From positions 2,588,501-2,652,500 of the forward strand of contig NC_061781.1 in assembly GCF_022458985.1 (NCBI RefSeq): a stretch of 64,000 bases of DNA, in the 5' to 3' direction. The notes under the pieces were generated by a model. That model saw nothing but the letters and a program-made list of their open reading frames with translations, searched no databases and had not been told where the DNA came from. Origin of the DNA: Mugil cephalus. Taxonomy: Eukaryota > Chordata > Actinopteri > Mugiliformes > Mugilidae. The translations under genes and the position numbers were made by a program. Below are positions 23,977-35,387 of this stretch, piece by piece. Positions within the stretch are counted from its first letter, which is position 1. Every line of letters begins with the position of its first letter.

Positions 23977-25088
23977 CTACATTATGTTGGTGTCACTGGA
24001 GCCAGGCTGCAGTATCTGCAGAGTAACAATGAGTTTAATAGCTTTTCTAAACCAGGGGTAAAACAGTGCATAGATTAAAGGGTTTAGACAAGAGTTGAAA
24101 TAGAACAGATACAAGACAAGAGCTGCAGATGAGCTATTGAGTGAGTTTTCATCAGCGAGAGCAACACAGTAATATGGACAAAAACATATTAGAAACACAA
24201 CTATGAGAACACCAAGAGTCCTGGCTGCTTTAAGCTCAGATTTCCTTGTTGTTAGAGTCAATGAAACCTGGAGTGTGATGGCTGTGACATGAGAGCGCAT
24301 GGCACGAGCCTGAGAGACAGCCACAACAAAGACTCTCATGTATAGAACTATGATGACAGTTACTGGAATAACAAAAGACAAAACAAGGTCAACGATTCCT
24401 GAAATGTAGCTGACAACAATAACACATTCACCGTAGCAGGAGTTGTTCAAACCTGGTTGATTCAGGTCGTCCTTTACAATGAAACTGCTGAAGAAAACCG
24501 AACAGAGCCAACACAGACAAACACAGAATTTAACTCTTCTCTCTGTGACTCTGGAGGAGTAGTGCATGGGGACACAAATTGCAGCATAGCGGTCAACTGA
24601 TATGAGCACCATGTTGCCTACTGAGGCAGAGGTAACAATGAAGGACATATAATTATACAAAGCACACAGGTGATCACCGAGAAACCAGCAGGCTGTGTTC
24701 CGAATGATTTCTCCAGGCATCAACAGGAGGCCAACGAGAAAGTCCGAGACAGCTAGGGAGAGGAGGAGGATGTTGGTGGGAGTGTGGAGCCTCCTGCAAG
24801 ACACAAAGACATAAGTAAATCTTTATGTTTAAATAAAACAACAACCCAAATCATTCTCTGCCTCTTCATAAACAGTCTTAAAATCTACAGTAGCTGTAAA
24901 AAAGTTCATCTCTGCCTGAAGTGAGAGACTGAGATGATGACGAGCAGATTGAGAACCACAGTCAGCACAGAGATGGAGGACAGCACAATGTGAAGGAGCA
25001 TAAGTTCAGAATGAGTAGACATTGGCTTTTTGCATGAGCTGTTGAAGAGCTGTGGAAAGCAGAGGTCTGCTTCATCCGTGGTCTCCAT
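23977..25088 (-). CDS. trace amine-associated receptor, gene 2 (two exons)
   Basis: A 329-residue sister of gene 1, with exon 1 at 24,916-25,088, exon 2 at 23,977-24,793 and a 122-bp intron with the same GC donor. The intron differs from gene 1 at about one base, yet the proteins differ at about 27 residues. About ten of these cluster in the TM6-TM7 loop (gene 1 SNINLISRSAAAF, gene 2 ADENSLNSSSAAL). Others are in TM2, TM3 and the second extracellular loop. Ser108 (3.32), Asp193 (5.42), Pro201, DRY and the TAAR fingerprint are intact. The 3' flank resembles those of genes 5 and 6, unlike gene 1. Expected role: an olfactory GPCR, by family membership only. Confidence 0.95.
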
Positions 25089-25500
25089 CTTCAGAGATCT
25101 GCTCCTCTGTCAGCTTCTTGAAAAAAATAAATAGAAAACTGAGAAATAATCCTAACCACTCCACTTCCTGACAGGGACTACTCTGTTGATAGTTACTCTG
25201 GTGCACAGTTATGTATCAAACCTCCCACTTCCCAGTACTTCACAGACTCTTGCTCCAAATTCGCAAGATGGCAACTCTAGTTCCCAGGATACTAGTGACC
25301 AATAGGAGGAAGTGGAGTTGTTCCGAGGCTGTCTATTGCACAGCCCTTATCCTCCTTATCCCTTATCCTCCACGGGTATCCATCTGAGATCTATTCCTAT
25401 GACACTGTCGCACTAGAGATCTAACTGCTAAACTATTATTTTGTATGTTAAGTTTTACTTAAAAGGATCTTATTCTTAACCCACTTGATCCCTCCTTATT

Positions 25501-28289
25501 GAAATGAAAGGTCATAAAGACTGCCCCCTACCTTGTGTCAGGCCCTGATAACCCTTATAGCCTGATATTCCTCTCTAATATCACTTGATATCAAAATACT
25601 CTCTAAAATACTTGCAAATCGCCTTAATAGAGTAATTTCCATACTTATACACCCTGACCAAGTAGGATTTATTTGCAATAGATTTTCTTCTGACAATATT
25701 CGGCGATTGATAAATGTAATGTGGACAGTCAGGAACAATAACTCGCCAATAGCTGCGGTTTCCCTTGACGCAGAAAAAGCTTTTGATTGTGCAGAATGGC
25801 ACTATCTTTTTCAGATGTTGGAGATTTTGGGCTTTGGACAGACATTTATGAAGTGGATGAAATTATTATACAATGCACCTCAGGCAGTTGTTCAAACTAA
25901 TGGAGTGGCCTCCTCTTATTTCAGACTCGGCCGCGGGACCCAGCAAGGTTCACCGCTTTCTACCCTGTTATTTTGCCTAGCAATAGAGCCCCTGGCTGCA
26001 GCAATCCGTAAGGACACTGATATCCCTGGTATTACCATTGGAGGCTATGCATGTAAACTTCGGCTTTATGCTGATGAAACTCTAGTCTTTATTACGAACC
26101 CAGACAGATCTGTTCTCGCTCTACTCTGAATTATAAAGTTATTCTCAAGCTTTTCTGGCTATCGGGTGAATTGGACAAAGTCGGAGGCCTTCCCCCTGAC
26201 TTCATATTGCCCTAAATCGTTATTCCAAGCCAGCTCTTTCCAGTGGCCTCTCGAGGGAATTAAATACCTAGGAATGCTTATTCCCAGAACTTAGTGATAT
26301 AGTGAAATGTAATTTGGAACCGCTCCTAGAAAAAATCAACACAGATATGCAGAGGTGGTCTCCACTTTATCTCTCTCTGTGGGGCAAGGTTAATGTTATC
26401 AAGATGAACTGTGCTCCCAAAATAAATTATATTCTTCAGTCCCTTCCCTTGGATATCCCTACCAAGTACTTTAAACAATTTGATGTACTTTGTAAAAAGT
26501 TTTTTTGGATCGACAAAAAACCGAGAATGCATCTGAGAAAACTACAAAAAACGACAGAAAAAGGTGGTTTGGGTCTTCCAAATATGCTGTTTTATTATTA
26601 TGCCTTTAGCTTGAGACACCTGGCACACTGGGCGCTTCCCCCAGAAAGAGCTCCTCCATGGTACTCAATAGAACAGTCAATCTGCACATCGTTTCCCCCA
26701 TTGTTGTTCTTGTCTGCCAGAATGCCACCAAATGCTCGATCTCATCCCATCATATCACATTTACAGGAAATATGGAGGAGAATAGCCCGTATTACTAAAA
26801 TAAACCCATATTTAACTATCTGGGATTTGGGACAACCCTAATTGGCAAATCCCCAGTAATTTGGAATGAGTGGGTGAATAAAGGGATTTTTACTTTGAGT
26901 CATTTATATGAAGGAAGTCTTTTGGCAACCTGGTTGAGCAGTTCGGTCTGTCCAATAATCAATTTTGGAGGTACCTTCAATTAAGACATCTCCTGGTTAG
27001 CATCTTTGGCTCACCACAATCCTCTCCCCAGGGCCTAGACCTTTTAAATTCAGTCTTACGCATTGCAGAGGCAGGACATGAGGCCTCCCAGTTTTATTCT
27101 ATGCTTTTAAACACTTCTGGCCATGATATCACCACAACTCTAAAAGCAACATGGGGAAAAGATCTGGGCGTCTCCATTGAAGAAAAGGAATGGGATAAAT
27201 TATTGGTATTACTAAACGTGTCTCCAGAGATATCAGAATAAGATTAATACAGTTCAAGATTCTTCATCATTATTACTGGTACCCCAGCAGGTTATTTAGA
27301 CTAGGGCTGAAAGACTCCTCAGATTGCTGGAGGTGTAACTGGTTGTTAGGTGACTTAGTTCATGCATTGTGGTTATGCCCAAAAGTACAGGCTTTTTGGA
27401 CCAGGATTCATAAGTATATCTCAGAGATAGCAGGGACGGACTATAAACTCTGTCCTGAACTCTACATACTAGGGAACCCTACAGTTATCAACCACATGGT
27501 AAAACCCTTAGCTAACTCGGTCCAAACGAGCATTATGATTGGCAAACAGATAATAATGAGAAAGTGGAAAGATGCCGCAGGCCCATTATTTCAGGAATGG
27601 GTCTCAGAACTGGGTAAGGTGGCAGCATTTGAGAAAATATCGTACAGTCTGGTAAATGAGGTGGAGAAGTACAAAGTAAAATGGGGAAAGTTTTTGCAAT
27701 TTCACTCACTACACATGACTTAACGGACTCATTTCCAGACTCTTTAGTTTTGTTTCTCCTACCTTACTGTTGTTAAGTTGTATTCCATCCATCTGTGTCA
27801 ACCTCTGTCTTGACAAATTATCTGTACTAGCAATATATGTATATGCATGTGTGACTGCATGTGTGTATATGAGTGTATACTGTTTTATTTTTAATCTATT
27901 CTCTTTTAGACCTGTCACTTTTTCTTTGTTTTTTTAATTATTTATTTATTTTTTTTTACTATAGAGGTAGGATGAAGGTGGTGAGGGCGCTTCAGAAGTA
28001 ATCATGTGGACAGTATAATATGGACACTACTCTTTTATGTAAGGATTGTGATTCATCATATGCCAATGGTACAGTGGTTACCGGTCCGATCTCTATGCTG
28101 AAGTTTAACTTTGGACACACCAATGCTGCCTTGGGCTTCTTGTTTTGTTTTGTTTTGTTGTTGTTGTTACTGTCATCTGGCCCACAGCCTCTTTAATTTG
28201 TTGTATGGTTGGAACTGTATTGGTTCGCTTCTGTCTGTCTTGTAAAACAAAATAAAAATATAAATCATAAAACGAAATGAAAGGTCATA
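25501..28289 (+). mobile_element. 5'-truncated L1/Tx1-like LINE with target-site duplication
   Basis: The body at 25,517-28,273 is flanked by the 16-bp duplication GAAATGAAAGGTCATA at 25,501-25,516 and 28,274-28,289. The unoccupied site is preserved in the sister block at 16,875-16,890. Coding fragments include a decayed RT start (about 25,517-25,706), VSLDAEKAFD near 25,761, GTQQGSP, and YADE near 26,067 where active elements have YADD. A C-terminal C-x-H-x-W-x-C region lies near 27,355. Frame breaks occur after 26,129 and between 26,841 and 27,343. The 3' end is A-rich. The 5' end begins inside the RT domain, as expected from incomplete target-primed reverse transcription. Confidence 0.92.
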
Positions 28290-28800
28290 GTCATAGTTAT
28301 GCAGATGGCACAACCATGTATCTATAACACCACTTAGTCCCATGAAAAAGTTTACTGTACAAATTAGTATTTCTGTTAAGATGTGTCAAGACTTTCTTTC
28401 TGCCATACCAATAAAATTTATTATGTGTGCAAGTTAAAAAAAATCCAGATTTATCAAACATCTGACACCGGTCCTACGCACAGTGATAAGTAATCGGTGA
28501 TGATAAATCCCACTTGTTCTTAACTACCATGCTCGTCCATGGTTTGGGTCATTGACCATATATGGTAGCAAGAAGGCCTTTAAGAATGCATGAAGGGATT
28601 TTTTTTACCCTCACCGAAAACGGGGGTCTCAATGTACAACATGACCCCCAAGTCCATACTTGGAGTATCTGAGTCTAAGCGGACTAAAGCTCATTCAATA
28701 TGGCCCACATCAGGCTTCATTTTCGAGGAATCCAATGGAATAAAAACGCCTTTTCTCACTTATCCAACTCTGGATTGACTAAATTTCACATAGGGGTGGC
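28290..28800. other. 5' flank of gene 2, distal part
   Basis: This continues the block shared with copy 1 after the L1-like element. Relative to copy 1 it lacks about 230 bases between 'actttcttt' and 'ctgccatacc'. No gene is seen. Confidence 0.6.
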
Positions 28801-29414
28801 ATATCCCTTAAAGACATAAAGGCTTGTATGGCCTGCAATTTTCTGCTCTTAAAGGCATCCTTAGAGTTTAACCAGCTGATTAGTTTCAACTGTTTTCATG
28901 GATGAATATAGCTGGTATCATCTGTATAGCAATGGACATTTATGCCTTGCTTTATAATAATATTGCCTAAGGGAAGGAAGTAAAATGTGAATAATACTGG
29001 TCCTAGCACAGAACCCTGAGGAACTCCATAGCTTACTTTTGCATATATAGAAGAATCATCGTCTACATGGACAAATTAGAATCTGACAGTTAGGATTCAA
29101 ACCAGTCCTGTAATCTTGATCACAATTTCAAGTCTGGTAGTAGAATACGGTGAAGAGTGTCAAATGCAGCACTTAGATCTAGCAGGTCAAGTAGAGAGAA
29201 AAGTCCATTGTCAGAAGCCACGAGGAGACCACTGGTGACTTTAACCAGATCTGTTTCTGTATTATGATAAACTCTAAAGCCTGACTGAAACTCTTCGAAC
29301 AGACCATTCCTTTTTAACTGGTCACACAACTGACTGTAAAAAACAACCTTTTCTAAAACTTAAGAAATAAAAAGGTTGGAAATTGGCCTGTAGTTGGATA
29401 AAACATCTGGGTCA

Positions 29415-29453
<39 letters not shown>

Positions 29454-30326
29454 TAAAAGTTTGATTAATTTTAAAAGACTGGGGCACATATCCTGTTAAT
29501 AAAAATAAGCTTTTCTTATTTAATACGGAGGTGCTAAGTAATAGAAAAACCTCCTTTAGTCAGGATGGGATGTAGAAGACTAGTTAATGGTTTAGATGTT
29601 GTAATTATTGAAGTGAGCTCAGAAAGATCAATTGGAAAGAAGGATCTAAGTATTGATGAAGTCCTACAGACGTTTCTTGTGCTACTGTACTTACATCTTT
29701 GACAGATGTCGGAAGGATGTCTTGAATATTTTCTTCTTATGCCAACAATTTTATCAGTAAAGAATCTCATGAAGTCATTACTACTGAGGGCTGAAGGATC
29801 TTTTCAGGCTATGTCAGCTTCTTCAGAATTAATGGAATGCCAAATTCTTTCCACTTCGACCTGCGCAACTGTGAATTAAACCATGGAGCTACCCTCCTCT
29901 GATTTATAACCTTTTTCAATTTAAAGTTGTACTTAGGGATGCTGTAGTGCTAACAAAACAATCTGTGTTGGAGTTAAATTGTAGTTGCTGTTGTCCACAT
30001 CACTGACATAAGGCACAGAGGGAAACAGTAATTATATATAGTTACAGCATCATCGAATAAGTGTCTATCATAACGAAATGTCTTTCCTATTTTAGTGTAA
30101 TCTATTATTGTAAATTCAAGGAGGAAATGATCGGACAAAAGAGGGTTATGAGTAAATACCGTCAAACCTTCATGCCATATGTTAGGATACGATGTGATTT
30201 GGCTCAAAATTCAGCAGATGGGAGATACGCCACAACAAAAAGAATGTTTTTTTTGTGTTTTCCATTCTGGATGAACAAGACTAAGTGTGGGGAGTTGATG
30301 ACGGGCAATATACGAAGAGATGGTAT
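28800..30326 (-). pseudogene. CR1/L2-like LINE relic, copy 2
   Basis: Duplicated partner of the relic at 17,640-19,150, with the same minus-strand fragments (endonuclease end near 30,135; linker near 29,740; RT start at 29,120-29,329) and the same disruptions, including the poly-T run at about 29,420-29,451. The shared disabling changes show that it was dead before the block was duplicated. Confidence 0.8.
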
Positions 30327-31025
30327 TGTATCGTCAACAATGCCACCTAGGGGAATGTCACCCCCAAGAAAGTATTGATTTAACCCCTACATGGGAGACC
30401 AATAACAAGTCTCACAGGTTCGCCAACATGCTGACAGAGACAGGAATCCAAAGTAACTATACAAAAGTTTATTTAACAACAATATTTCTTAAAACAATTC
30501 TCAGTAATGTGTCGGTTCCTATGTTTGTCACGTGAGTAAGCGTATTGCATCACTTTCTGATTCTGCACCGCTGCTGTGTGCTTGTAGACTGTTTTAGCTC
30601 TGTTGAAATCACATAAACGTTTTCTGTACAAGCGGTGAAACTCGTGTTTTCGCTTTACCCAACCACCTGTCCTCTGTAGCTCCTTGTCAGTCTCACATTT
30701 CATCTCAGTTTAATCAGCTTTGGTGTATTTAGCAGTTAACTATGGCCACTCTCTCCCTCTGCTTCTCCTTCTCTCTCCTGCTCATCGTGCCACATGTTTA
30801 GTTACTCCACTGCCTCCTTTAGTGTTAATGGTAATAAATGTAGTTTATTTGTAGCTTTGGAGACGAGACTCTCTGAATTGGAAGCACGGCTCCGCACCCT
30901 GGAAAACCCAATAGCTAGCCAGCGCCCTTGTAGCCGGTGCGGGCCGACCAAGTGCAGCTCCCGTTAGCATAGCTCCTGCTAGCTGTGGTTACATGCTGCC
31001 ATTCCGACATCCTGCTATTCAGACA
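30327..31025. repeat. repeat-derived end of duplication copy 2
   Basis: Partner of 19,151-19,849, including the plus-strand coiled fragment LETRLSELEARLRTLE near 30,855-30,905 and one and a half CCATTCCGACAT motifs at the very end. No host gene is present. Confidence 0.55.
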
Positions 31026-31215
31026 CAAAATATTTGCGTAAATGCAGCCCCAAACATGCAAGGAACCATGCTTGACTGTTGCCTGTCGGCACTCATTATT
31101 GTACCACTCTCCAGCCCTTCTGTGAACAAACTGTCTTCTGCTACAGCCAGATTTTCAAAGTTTGACTCATCAGTCCAGAGCACCTGCTGCCATTTTCCTG
31201 CACCCCAGTTCCCAT
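31021..31215 (-). pseudogene. Tc1-like transposase relic
   Basis: The minus strand encodes GNWGAGKWQQVLWTDESNFE near 31,150-31,210. This matches the segment of Tc1 transposases that contains the second catalytic Asp (WTDES). Downstream residues are decayed. It sits exactly at the point where the two duplicated blocks stop matching. Confidence 0.75.
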
Positions 31216-31344
31216 GTTGAGTGAGTGAGACACAGCAGTTAGTAATAGAAAATAAATTATAACATATTAGAGGACAGGAGCCAGAGAAGAGAGAGCATCG
31301 TCTCACAGCAGCCTAGACCTATAGCAGCATAACTAAGGGATGGT

Positions 31345-33560
31345 TTAGGCAGCCCTAACTATAAGCTTTGTCAAAAAGGAAAGTCTTACAGATGGTGTCT
31401 GCCTCCTGAATCCAAACTGGGAGCTGGTTCCACAGGAGGGGAGCCTGATGGCTGAAGGCTCGACCTCCCATTTTAGTTTTTGAAACTCAAGGAACCACAA
31501 GTATACCTGCACTTTTGAGATTATAGTGATCTGTTGGGACAATATGGTACCATGAAGTCTTTCAGATATGATGGGGGTAGGCCTTTCAAGGCCTTCTATG
31601 TAAAACTGGGGTAACATGATCTCTCTGCTAATTCCTGTCAGTGCTCTTGCTGCAGCGTTTTGAATCAATTGGAGGCTTTTTAAAGAACTATTTGCACAAC
31701 CAGACAGTAATGGGTTACAATAATCCAGCCTGGAAGACACAAATGCATGAATTAGTTTTTCCGCATCACTCTGAGAAAGGATGTTCCTAATTTTGGCGAT
31801 ATTACAAAGGTGAAAGAAAGCAGTCCTTGTCACCTGCTTTATGTGAGAATTAAAGGACATATCCTGGTCAAATATAACACCAAGGTTTTTCACAGTAGTA
31901 CTGGAGGCCAAGGTAATGTCATCCCAGGTGATTAGATAATGAATCTCTGACATATTTAGGACTAAATACAATGACTTCTGTTTTGTCTGAGTTTAAGAGT
32001 AGAAAATTACAGGTCATCTAAGCCTTTATGTCTTTAAAGCATGCTTGTACTAGTTTCATCTGGGTTCATGGATAAATATAGCTGGGTATCATCTGCATAG
32101 CAATGGACGTTTATGCTTTCTAATAATATTGCCTAAGGGAAGCATGTATAATGTGAATAATATTGGTCCTAGCACAGAACCCTGAGGAACTCCATAGCTT
32201 ACTTTGATATATATAGAAGAATTGTTGTTTACATGGACAAACTGAAATCTGTCTGACAGATATGATTCAAACCAGACAATTCCTGTAATCTTGATCACAC
32301 TTTCAATAGTGTCAAATGCAGCACTAAGATCTAGCTGGACAAGTATAGAGACAAGTCCATCGTCTGAAGCCATGAGGAGATCATAGGTAACTTTAATCAG
32401 AGCTGTTTCTGTACTATGATGAACTCTGAAACCTGGCTGAAATTCTTCTAACAAACCGTTCCTGTTTAAATGATCAAGCAACTGATTGGCAACAACCCTT
32501 TCTAAAGCTTTAGAAAAAAAAGAAAGGCTGGAAATTGGCCTATAGTTGGCTAAAACATCTGGGTCAAGAGTGGGTTTTTTAAATAAAGGTTTAATTACAG
32601 CCCCAGGATATGTGCCCCAGTTTTAAAAGACTGGGGCACATATCCTGTTAATAAAAATACGTTTATCTGATTTAATGTGGAGGTATTAATTAATGGAAAA
32701 ACATCCTGGAGCACTTTAGTTGGGATGGGGTCTAAAACAAGTTGATGGTTTAGATGCTGTAATAACTGAAGGGAGCTCTGGAAGATTAATTAGAACGAAA
32801 GAATCCAAGTATTGCCTGGGTCCTACAGAAGTTTCTAATGTCACTGTACTTACATCTTTGACAGCTGAAAGGATGCTATGAATTTTGTCTCTAATGCCAA
32901 CGACTTTATCAGTGAAGAAGCTCATGAAGTCATTACTGATGACGGCTGAAGGAATAGATGGTTCAACAGAGCTGTGACTCTTTGTCAGCCTGGCAACAGT
33001 GCTGAAAGAAATCTGGGGCTGTTCTTATTTTCTTCTAATTAATTAATTAATTACTCTCCATTAATGAAGAGTTCTGTTCTACTCTTATGGAGAGTTTTTT
33101 TTTTTTTTATAAGTTGTTAAACTATCTTTCCAGGCTATGTGAGCTTCTTCAGAATTAGTGGAATTCCAAATTCTTTCCAGCTTTCGGAACTGCCTGCTTT
33201 GAACTATGCAACTGTGAATTATACCATGGAGCTACGCTCTTCTACCCCTCTTTTTCAGAGGAGCAACTAGATTTAGAGTTGTACTAAGTGATGCTGTTGT
33301 GCTGTCAACAAAATAATTTATTTGTGATGGATTTAGATTGTGGTTGCTGTCATCCACATCACTGACATAAGGCACTGAGGTAAATACTGAAGGAATTAAT
33401 TCCTTATATCTAGTTACAGCATCATCAGATAAGTGTCTACCATAACAAAATGTCTTTCCACTTTCAGTGTAATCTCTTAGTAGCAGTAAATAGTAGTATA
33501 GTATAGTAATAATAGTATAGTAAATTCAAATGATATAAAGAGACAAAAGACAAAAGAGGG
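31345..33560 (-). pseudogene. CR1/L2-like LINE, better preserved
   Basis: From right to left on the minus strand: linker fragments near 32,716-32,925 (FFTDKVVGIRDKI), then RT at 32,089-32,481 with [36 protein letters not shown] and LFTLYMLPLG. The C-terminal region at 31,345-31,971 has NLGVIFDQDMSF, AFVSSRLDYCN and LQLIQNAAARAL. The YADD catalytic box is not intact in a continuous frame. Frame breaks near 32,080 and 32,500 and the loss of the endonuclease make it inactive. It is the same family as the relics in the duplicated blocks. Confidence 0.85.
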
Positions 33561-33639
33561 TTGTGATAATATACTGACAGTTCTGAGCTGATGACACTGC
33601 TGGAAATCTTCCAATTAGGAAGGGAAATGATCTTGATGT

Positions 33640-33840
33640 GTTTTTTATCTGCTGGACTAAGTTGCACTGCACATCACCCCAAAAACACCATACGGACAGT
33701 GAAGTTTGGAGGTGTTAACATCATGGTGTGGGGCTGTTGTTCTGCATATGGTACTGGCAAACTTCATATAAATGAAGGGAGGATGAATGGAAAAATGCAC
33801 CAAGATATTCTTGAGAAAAATCTGCTGCCATCTACCAGCG
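33640..33840 (+). pseudogene. Tc1-like transposase relic
   Basis: The plus-strand frame encodes FGGVNIMVWGCCSAYGTG, then GRMNGKMHQDILEKNLLPS. This is the central part of a Tc1 transposase between the second and third catalytic acidic residues. The frame then runs into unrelated sequence. The element ends were not found. Confidence 0.8.
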
Positions 33841-35387
33841 TGATGAAGATGAAACGAGGAGCCAAGGACACAGAGCCAAGGAAACTCTCAACTGGCTTCA
33901 GAGAAAGAAACATTATGTATGTTTATTTGTCTGTTTTCCCTGTCTTGTCATTATTTATATCATGTCTTTGTTATTGGTTGTTCTACTGGATCGATATAGG
34001 AAAGAAAATTAATAAAAAATTTGATTAAAAAATGATTAAATAAATGGTGCAGGGCCAGTTGCTGCTGGTTGCCCCAGGCACCAGATGGTTTGCCAGAAAG
34101 TTTTTGGAGCCGACAGATAGTCTTCTTACGTAGCCTTGCTGAAATCCAACTATGACCTATAGGCCTCTTTCCTAAGCTCTTCAGCTGTTCTCTTTTTTAT
34201 CCCGGTGACAGTAACTTTTTGAGCAATTTGTATAACTTTTAGGTCTTCCAACTAGACCCATACTTTTTAATTCATTATCAGTTTCTCCTGTCGCATGGAT
34301 CATCTCAATCTTGTACTTTCATTTGTATCATGATTAGAAGCTGCACAGATGTTTGTCTGATATTATTACTCCTGCTGCACTCTTTTTTCTCTTTTTTTTG
34401 TCTCTATCTGGCCAGCCTCAAGCAGATGGGTCCCCCAAGATTTTGTCTTATGAAAAGGAAATTATATATTTTCTCTAGTTTCCTCCCACCTCCAAAGACA
34501 TGCTCGTTAGGCTAATTGGTGACTCCTAATTGAACCTAGGTGTGAGTGTGTGTCCGAATGATTGTTTGTCTCTGTGTTAGCCCTGCGATAGACTGGAGAC
34601 CTGTCCAGGGTAGACCCTGGACAGGTCTCTGTAGAAGATGAGATGAGACATTGTCATCTTAGTGTTGCCATAGAGGTGTCAGGCTCTGGGTTGTGTACCA
34701 AACAAACATTTTCTTAGAGGCACATTAAACCAAAACAAATATACAATGATTAAAAACAATGCAGTTGTGGACAACATTAAAAAAGCCTTAAACACATCCT
34801 ACAAATGTGAACTTGGGCTGAAGCAAAGTGGGCCCATTAAGATCTAAATGCTAAAGTACAGTAAGCATTAATGAATATGTATAAATATACAGATATTGAA
34901 CTTCTAAAGATATATTGTACTTTTCCTCCATCTGCTGTTGTAAATGTCAACGATTGTAGGAAAGCTGGTGATCCTCTGTGCTGACTACACTACTCACTGC
35001 AAAGACTTTCTGTCTGCAACTGAGCAGTTTCTGTACCATGTACCTGTAGATGGATGAGAGGACTACACTTCTCTAGCTACCTCGCTTGAACCTCCATAAA
35101 TTATAAATCAACGTTCTCATTCAGGAGTCCAAAGTATCTGTACAGTTTATTACAAACATCTAAATGGCACTACATCACCTGGGAAACGAAAAATCTATGT
35201 TTTACACGTTTTACATGAAAATTCATCATCAGTTTCTGTATAGCGACCCATAAAATTATACTTTTGTGCATATGTGTAAAGATAAAAGCTTACATCAGAG
35301 CTATTTGTCTCTCTTGTCTTTAGTTTAAATAAAATTGCTGCAGTATCAATGACATCAGTTTTGTAATGCTTGTGTTATTTCAGATCT
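33841..35387. other. 3' flank of gene 3 with repeats
   Basis: About 34,190-34,880 is a diverged paralogue of 41,150-41,660 ('ccaactagacccat', 'agcctcaagcagatggg', 'taaagtacagtaa'). This indicates that a second receptor unit of this type once stood upstream. A common fish repeat interrupts it at about 34,470-34,630. No gene is present. Confidence 0.55.

Larger units (their letters stand above)
23975..31025. repeat. segmental duplication, copy 2
   Basis: This is the partner of 15,418-19,849. It carries gene 2, its 5' flank, an inserted L1-like element (25,517-28,273) and the second copy of the minus-strand LINE relic. Beyond 31,025 the two blocks diverge: copy 1 continues into CCATTCCGACAT repeats, copy 2 into a Tc1-like relic. 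By eye the non-inserted parts are about 98-99 percent identical. Confidence 0.9.
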
